From contig JAJYFQ010000018.1 of assembly GCA_021785375.1 (NCBI GenBank), positions 1 through 9,799 of the forward strand: 9,799 nucleotides of DNA, written 5' to 3'. A program made the position numbers and the translations under genes. Positions 6,173-9,799 of this stretch are shown here, piece by piece. Below the pieces are notes generated by a model, which saw nothing but the letters and a program-made list of their open reading frames with translations, was not told the DNA's origin and made no database searches. The stretch's first letter is position 1. Every line of letters starts with the position of its first letter. This stretch comes from Microcaldota archaeon. GTDB lineage: Archaea > Micrarchaeota > Micrarchaeia > Micrarchaeales > CABMGC01.

Positions 6173-6523
6173 ATGATGCCTAATCTTGACCCAAGGTCGA
6201 TAAAGAAGATGATGGACCGGATGGGTATAAAGAGCGACGAGATAGACGCGCAGCGGGTGATAATAGAGGGGAGGGAGAGCGACATAGTCGTCGAGGCCCC
6301 GCAGGTGATAAGGATACAGGCGCAGGGCACCACCTCATTCCAGATCAGCGGTGATGTGACCGAGAGACAGAAGCAGATCGAGAAGGTCGAGATCAGCGAC
6401 GACGATGTCAAGCTCGTGAAGGAGCAGTCGGGAGTTGGCGACGATGATGCCGTCAGGAAAGCGCTCGAGGACTCGAACGGCAACATCGCCGAGGCAATAC
6501 TGAAGCTCAAGGGAGGGGGCTGA
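6173..6523 (+). CDS. nac: Archaeal nascent polypeptide-associated complex protein (NAC)
   Basis: Read from the ATG at 6173, this is 116 residues. The N-terminal PNLDPRSIKKMMDRMGI is the hallmark start of archaeal NAC. The NAC beta-barrel follows (about 20-65; AQRVIIEG, DIVVEAPQVIRIQAQG, TTSFQISG), then a C-terminal UBA domain (about 75-114; DDVKLVKEQSGVGDDDAVRKAL, DSNGNIAEAILKL). Archaeal NAC is a homodimer that binds ribosomes near the exit tunnel and shields emerging polypeptides. Unlike the eukaryotic alpha/beta pair, one gene suffices. Length and domain order are normal. An in-frame TTG at 6164 and a second ATG at 6176 are alternative starts. No Shine-Dalgarno site is seen, in keeping with a leaderless or near-leaderless message. 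Its end overlaps the convergent HerA-like gene by 17 bases. Confidence 0.95.
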   Translation: MMPNLDPRSIKKMMDRMGIKSDEIDAQRVIIEGRESDIVVEAPQVIRIQAQGTTSFQISGDVTERQKQIEKVEISDDDVKLVKEQSGVGDDDAVRKALEDSNGNIAEAILKLKGGG

Positions 6524-8201
6524 CCGGGCTTCCCGGAAGAATTCTCTGCAGCGAGTCCTCATTAAGGAATTCGGATATGGATACGACTTTGGCGCCGGTT
6601 ATCACAGAGTACTCATCGCGCTTGCCGTTGTTGACTATCACGAGAATATTTGCATAGAGCGCGCCCCGCTTCCTTATCATCTCCTGTGTGCTCTCGATCC
6701 TCTTCATCCCCGTCTCGTACTCGATGGCGATCCTCTTACCATTAACTATCGCTATGAGGTCAGGCCCGTAGGAACTGTTGTATACGGAACACTTCACCCC
6801 GAGCCTCTCCAGATGGCGCCTTATCACTTCTATGCATATGTCATGCTCTGCGGAGTTCCTCCTCATCGAGATGTACCACGGTCCGTCGTACCTGCTCCAA
6901 CCCTCAAGATCGTATCTCGAGATGTTTCCGTTCTTCACCATCTCGTCAAGTTTTCTGTCGACCTCGATCCTCGCTAGGCCCTTCGCGGAGATCTCATCGC
7001 GCAGCTCTCCGAGCGGCCTCCCGCGCCTTGAGAGCTTTATCACCTCGTAAGAGATGCACGGCCTCTCCTCGCCGCTCTTGTCGAACCTCACTATGAAGGG
7101 ATTGTGCTCCAGCGAATCCATCACCACGGCGCTTCCCCTCCCGAGCGAACGGATTGCCTTCTTCACCTCTGCAAACCTGTTCAGCTCCGTGCCTCCTGCT
7201 ATCAGATTGGCCAGGTAGTTAAGCTCCTCTGGTTCCCTCTGGTAGAAGGAGATGAAGAGCGAGGCATTGGTGCGTATCTCCGGTTCGATGCTCTTCGCCC
7301 TCTGGGCCATGGCGATTATTCCCATCCCGTACTTTCTTCCCTCTGCCGCGATCCTTCCGGCCACCGACCTCTGGCCAAGCTTCTCGGCCTCGTCGATGAC
7401 TATGTAGAAACCGCCTCCATCCCTTTTCTCTGAGGCAAGCATCCTGGAGTAGACCTTTCTGAGGAAGCCCTCGATGTACACGGACTGGGCCTCGTTAGTG
7501 TGGAGCCCCGAGAGGAGGAAGACGCTGTTACCGGACATTACCCTATCCATCTCCGTGCTCCTCGAGAACGCTCCGGTGTCAATGAGCGAGAGCCTCCTCG
7601 AGAGGCCGTCTAGTATCCTTGCCTCCGCTGTTCCTGCGTGCTTCTTGAAGATGCTCATCGTGTAGAGAAGGTCGTGTATGTTCGGCGGCCTGCCTAAACT
7701 TCCCATCCTCGTGTAGGTGAACATGATGCACCTGTAGAGCTCGTAACCCTGCACCTCCCCGAGCCTGAAGATCCTCTTGAACATATTGGTGAGCTCGTTT
7801 GCGCGCTCCTTCTCGCTCGCCCCGTCGAGCTCAAATATGTTTATGCCGTTGTACGATGCGTCGTATACCTCGGCTCCCATCGACTCAGCGATGCCGAGGT
7901 ACTCGTTGTGGGGATCGAGTATCGCAACCCTTGCTCCATTCCTGGCGATCTCCCTTATCATGACCTTGCACGCATTTGACTTTCCGCTCCCGCTCTCTCC
8001 CACTATGGCCACGTGGGGATTCATCCTCCTTCCTAGGCCGAGTTCCATCCTCCGGAAACCAGCACTCTTCCAGTGCCATGAGGGCTTGTCCGAGTACGCC
8101 CTGCGTATGCGGAGGGTCCTGGTAATGTCTCCTATTCCTGTATGCACGCCGTTCGCGTTTAGCACATTTCTCAATATACTATGTATCATATCTCCAATCA
8201 T
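6507..8201 (-). CDS. HerA-like ATPase fused to wHTH and PD-(D/E)XK-like domains
   Basis: A 564-residue protein. Residues 60-370 are a HerA/DUF87 FtsK-type motor: Walker A GESGSGKS (68-75), DPHNEY (96-101, the family's DPHGEY motif), Walker B FYIVIDEAEKL with D270-E271, the MAQR sensor (Q300) and a conserved Arg region EIRTNAS near 310. Only about 55 residues precede the motor, so the usual HAS-barrel is missing or very reduced. Residues ~383-435 look like a winged helix (SYEVIKLSRRGRPLGELRDEI, then EVDRKLDEMVKNGNI). Residues ~452-545 look like a restriction-endonuclease fold: E458, then PD at 480-481 and IAIEYET with E494 and E496. The usual E-x-K lysine is Glu here. A role in moving DNA through a ring while sensing or cutting it is inferred. 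No NurA partner lies nearby. Start ATG with GGTGG 4 nt upstream. Confidence 0.88.
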   Translation of the reverse strand: MIGDMIHSILRNVLNANGVHTGIGDITRTLRIRRAYSDKPSWHWKSAGFRRMELGLGRRMNPHVAIVGESGSGKSNACKVMIREIARNGARVAILDPHNEYLGIAESMGAEVYDASYNGINIFELDGASEKERANELTNMFKRIFRLGEVQGYELYRCIMFTYTRMGSLGRPPNIHDLLYTMSIFKKHAGTAEARILDGLSRRLSLIDTGAFSRSTEMDRVMSGNSVFLLSGLHTNEAQSVYIEGFLRKVYSRMLASEKRDGGGFYIVIDEAEKLGQRSVAGRIAAEGRKYGMGIIAMAQRAKSIEPEIRTNASLFISFYQREPEELNYLANLIAGGTELNRFAEVKKAIRSLGRGSAVVMDSLEHNPFIVRFDKSGEERPCISYEVIKLSRRGRPLGELRDEISAKGLARIEVDRKLDEMVKNGNISRYDLEGWSRYDGPWYISMRRNSAEHDICIEVIRRHLERLGVKCSVYNSSYGPDLIAIVNGKRIAIEYETGMKRIESTQEMIRKRGALYANILVIVNNGKRDEYSVITGAKVVSISEFLNEDSLQRILPGSPVSPLP

Positions 8202-8205
8202 ACTA

Positions 8206-8210
8206 CCACC
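8206..8210 (-). promoter_or_regulatory. Shine-Dalgarno GGTGG for the HerA-like gene
   Basis: The minus strand reads GGTGG, TAGT, ATG. The 4-nt spacing is the same as at the TTG start of the DHH gene and the ATG of the small membrane protein. Confidence 0.7.
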
Positions 8211-8248
8211 GGATTCAGTCTGACATATGACAAAATAACAGAAAACTG

Positions 8249-8259
8249 CAAATAATTTG
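8249..8259 (-). promoter_or_regulatory. AT-rich palindrome, candidate TATA for the HerA-like gene
   Basis: CAAATAATTTG is a perfect 5-1-5 palindrome centred ~53 bases before the HerA-like start. Used as a TATA element on the minus strand it would give a leader near 27 nt. It could equally be an operator for either divergent gene. Confidence 0.35.
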
Positions 8260-8270
8260 TAAAAATTCCC

Positions 8271-8283
8271 GAAGCTTTAAATA
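8271..8283 (+). promoter_or_regulatory. BRE/TATA promoter GAAGCTTTAAATA
   Basis: A good archaeal TATA core (TTTAAATA) with a GAAGC lead-in. Initiation ~26 bases downstream would fall near 8305, just before the small membrane-protein gene. Twelve of its 13 bases recur at 8521-8533. Confidence 0.6.
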
Positions 8284-8324
8284 GGAGCCGTACGCACTAT
8301 ATGCTGTAACAAATGGGTGGATGG

Positions 8325-8495
8325 ATGGACACGAAGAACAAGTTTGCTCTTACCGTATCTGGATACTTTGGATTCCTTGCCTCGATAGCCACGGTGATGG
8401 CGAGTGCGCTAGGGGTCATAGGGGGTGCAGCGATATTCCTGTTCCTCGTATCGTTCGTTGCCCTTGCTGTTGGCGGGGTGGCCAGGGTGCTGTGA
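8325..8495 (+). CDS. Small two-TM membrane protein, unknown function
   Basis: A 56-residue protein starting MDTKNKFALT, then two adjacent hydrophobic helices (about 8-30 and 31-50) joined at a small-residue turn (ALGVIGGAA), and ending VARVL. It is glycine/alanine/valine-rich with a short charged N-terminus, i.e. a helical hairpin in the membrane. The start at 8325 is preferred because GGTGG ends 4 nt upstream, the same arrangement as at the HerA-like and DHH genes. An in-frame ATG at 8313 would add MGGW. A TATA box at 8271-8283 fits transcription of this gene. It is divergent from the HerA-like gene. No family can be named: hairpins of this size occur as subunits of membrane complexes, holin-like proteins and many uncharacterised proteins. 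Clear promoter, ribosome site and hydrophobic pattern make it likely to be real. Confidence 0.65.
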   Translation: MDTKNKFALTVSGYFGFLASIATVMASALGVIGGAAIFLFLVSFVALAVGGVARVL

Positions 8496-8520
8496 CCGGC
8501 ACTTCCGCCTAAAAAGTAGA

Positions 8521-8533
8521 GAAGCTTTATATA
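8521..8533 (+). promoter_or_regulatory. Strong orphan BRE/TATA promoter GAAGCTTTATATA
   Basis: This is close to an ideal archaeal TATA box (TTTATATA) with the same GAAGC lead-in as 8271-8283. Initiation is predicted near 8553, yet no normal-sized gene lies in front of it before the convergent Lrp-like gene ends at 8639. Confidence 0.6.
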
Positions 8534-8552
8534 CCTGAACAAGTGCAAATAG

Positions 8553-8640
8553 AAGTAGCAATTATGGGATGCATTATGACAAGCCAGAGAGCCGGAGGCG
8601 GCGGAGAACACGCGCCATAGATGCCGCTGTCATATAATTC
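8553..8640 (+). ncRNA. Candidate structured small RNA or leader-microORF transcript
   Basis: This is the stretch downstream of the orphan promoter. ATTATGACA (8573-8581) can pair with 8628-8638, giving nine base pairs with a two-base bulge. Inside, GGCG (8597-8600) can pair with CGCC (8613-8616). The same stretch holds an 18-codon ORF (8564-8620, MGCIMTSQRAGGGGEHAP) without a ribosome site. It could be a small RNA, a microprotein mRNA, or a transcript running antisense into the Lrp-like gene. Boundaries are estimates. Confidence 0.3.
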
Positions 8641-9784
8641 ATATCTTAGATAAGTCTATTGGCTCCCTCTCATCTTCTCCTTTTGACTCCTCATAATTGA
8701 CTCTGGACACCGGCGCAAGGGTCTTGTACGTATCAACCAACCTGCGGTACTGCGGGGAGTAGGTCCGGTCAAATCTCCTTAGGCAGAGAGAGCCAACAAC
8801 GAGATCCGTTGCTATCAGGACATGGTTCTCGATTCCATCGACGCTCTTCTCAAACTTCTCGAGAAGGCCCTGCACCTCTCCCTCCTCCAGGACCGGCATT
8901 ATGAACATGACGCATGTAGGCGTCTGGATATCGCTGACGAATGCGTACTTGTTTATCAGGGATCCGTCGCTTATGATCTCATTGAGAAAACCCGCTCTCG
9001 TGTCCTCGAGCTTCTTGCCGTTGAGCACCCTCGCCAGGACTATCGCGTAGTACTTCACGTTTATGCCGTCAAGGCTCACCGTCACCCGCTTTAGCGTGCC
9101 CTTCTTCTTGAGCTTGTAGTAAGAGTAGAGCGCGGCCCCGCTGTCGTATCCGTGCCTCCTGTCTATCTCGGCAAAGTCGACTGAGCCGTTGGCGTTAAGC
9201 TCTATGAGCACTTCCGCATCCCTTGGGGTCAGCTCGTCAGATTGCGGTTGCGGCGAGTCCCTGCCGCGCTTCCACACCCTATCGCTTATCACCTTCGACG
9301 CGGCCGGCCTCACTGGCATGAAACCATAGTCGTAGAATGCAGTTGTTGTGTACCACTCCGATGTATACTTCCCCAAAAAAGTCTCGCTGCGCATCCTCCA
9401 TATGAAGTCTGCGACGTCCCTCGCGCTTCTCGCAAGGAACGAGACCATCATGTCATACTCCCCGTTGGTCACCATGACCAGCTGAACGACGGGCTCGTTG
9501 GCCATAACCTCCTTTATCTCATCGATCCCCGGTTTCTTGCCCGTGAATTTAATCAGCGTGATGTACGTGAGGTAGCCCAGCTTCTCCATGTTTATCTCGG
9601 CGAGATACCTTATCCCGTATCTCTTGACAAGGCGCTTGATCCTGTTATAAGCCGTGTTCTTTGGTATGCCGGCCAGCTCTCCTAGGAACGAGTATGTTGC
9701 TCTGCCGTTCATGCTGAGCGACGTGACCAGCTTCAGGTCGGTCTCGTCAGTCGCTTCCGTCGCGTTTATCCCGATATGCTGCAC
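8639..9784 (-). CDS. Double Lrp/AsnC-like transcriptional regulator (5' end uncertain)
   Basis: Read from a GTG at 9784, this is 381 residues with two Lrp-like halves. Half one has an HTH (about 13-57: DETDLKLVTSLSMNGRAT, then GIPKNTAYNRIKRL) and a RAM/AsnC effector-binding domain (about 68-150), with GEYDMMV at 108-114 as the conserved Gly-x-Tyr-Asp turn. Half two has a second HTH (about 184-230: LTPRDAEVLIELNANGS, ending ALYSYYKLKKKG) and a diverged RAM-like domain (about 240-332). A charged tail follows. Lrp proteins bind DNA as dimers or octamers and respond to amino acids or other small ligands; a fused double copy can act as a built-in dimer. The frame stays open to the right edge and the GTG lacks a good ribosome site, so the true start may be outside the window. 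The gene ends at the candidate small-RNA region. Confidence 0.85.
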   Translation of the reverse strand: MQHIGINATEATDETDLKLVTSLSMNGRATYSFLGELAGIPKNTAYNRIKRLVKRYGIRYLAEINMEKLGYLTYITLIKFTGKKPGIDEIKEVMANEPVVQLVMVTNGEYDMMVSFLARSARDVADFIWRMRSETFLGKYTSEWYTTTAFYDYGFMPVRPAASKVISDRVWKRGRDSPQPQSDELTPRDAEVLIELNANGSVDFAEIDRRHGYDSGAALYSYYKLKKKGTLKRVTVSLDGINVKYYAIVLARVLNGKKLEDTRAGFLNEIISDGSLINKYAFVSDIQTPTCVMFIMPVLEEGEVQGLLEKFEKSVDGIENHVLIATDLVVGSLCLRRFDRTYSPQYRRLVDTYKTLAPVSRVNYEESKGEDEREPIDLSKI

Positions 9785-9799
9785 CTCTGCCGTCTTCTC

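Noticed and set aside
6507..8201. HerA-like gene as part of a HerA-NurA-Mre11-Rad50 end-resection operon
   Set aside because: None of the partner genes is nearby and the domain layout differs. The neighbours are NAC and a small membrane protein.
1..9799. tRNA, rRNA, CRISPR arrays, insertion sequences
   Set aside because: No T-loop-like GGTTCRA cloverleaf context, no regularly spaced direct repeats and no transposase motifs were found on reading either strand.

Overview
The window looks like a compact, gene-dense archaeal chromosome segment. The archaeal markers are a NAC homologue with a C-terminal UBA domain, a KaiC/RAD55-type ATPase, a HerA-type ATPase, a double Lrp-like regulator, TATA boxes of the TTTATATA type, GGTGR Shine-Dalgarno sites 4-5 nt before several starts, and heavy use of AUA (Ile) and AGG (Arg) codons. 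The sequon-rich single-pass surface proteins and very tight packing resemble DPANN archaea, perhaps Micrarchaeota. That placement is an inference and no marker here fixes it. No tRNA, rRNA, CRISPR array or insertion sequence was seen.

Layout. (1) The left edge cuts a membrane-bound ferritin-like/VIT1 metal transporter (+). It converges, with one base between, on a three-gene minus-strand cluster. In transcription order this is a KaiC-like ATPase (start 4014), a membrane-anchored 20-cysteine repeat protein, and a DHH-family phosphoesterase that starts with TTG. (2) Divergent from the KaiC-like gene, across one TATA-like element near 4052, is a two-TM glycoprotein-like gene (+). It overlaps the end of a 132-residue unknown protein (-). 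(3) A short control region with repeats separates that gene from an Xre-type HTH regulator (+), followed by archaeal NAC (+). NAC overlaps the 3' end of a large HerA-type ATPase fused to a winged-helix-like and a nuclease-like domain (-). (4) Divergent from it is a 56-residue two-TM microprotein (+). Next come an isolated strong promoter with a potentially structured short transcript, and a double HTH-RAM Lrp-family regulator (-) reaching the right edge.

How the genes may work together. The KaiC-like ATPase sits between two genes for extracytoplasmic, sequon-rich anchored proteins, one co-directional and one divergent, which hints at a cell-surface or signalling module (inference). NAC and the HTH regulator are core cellular genes. 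The HerA-wHTH-nuclease fusion, the orphan promoter and the Cys-ladder protein are the parts most worth follow-up. All functional statements come from reading motifs by eye. No homology search was run.
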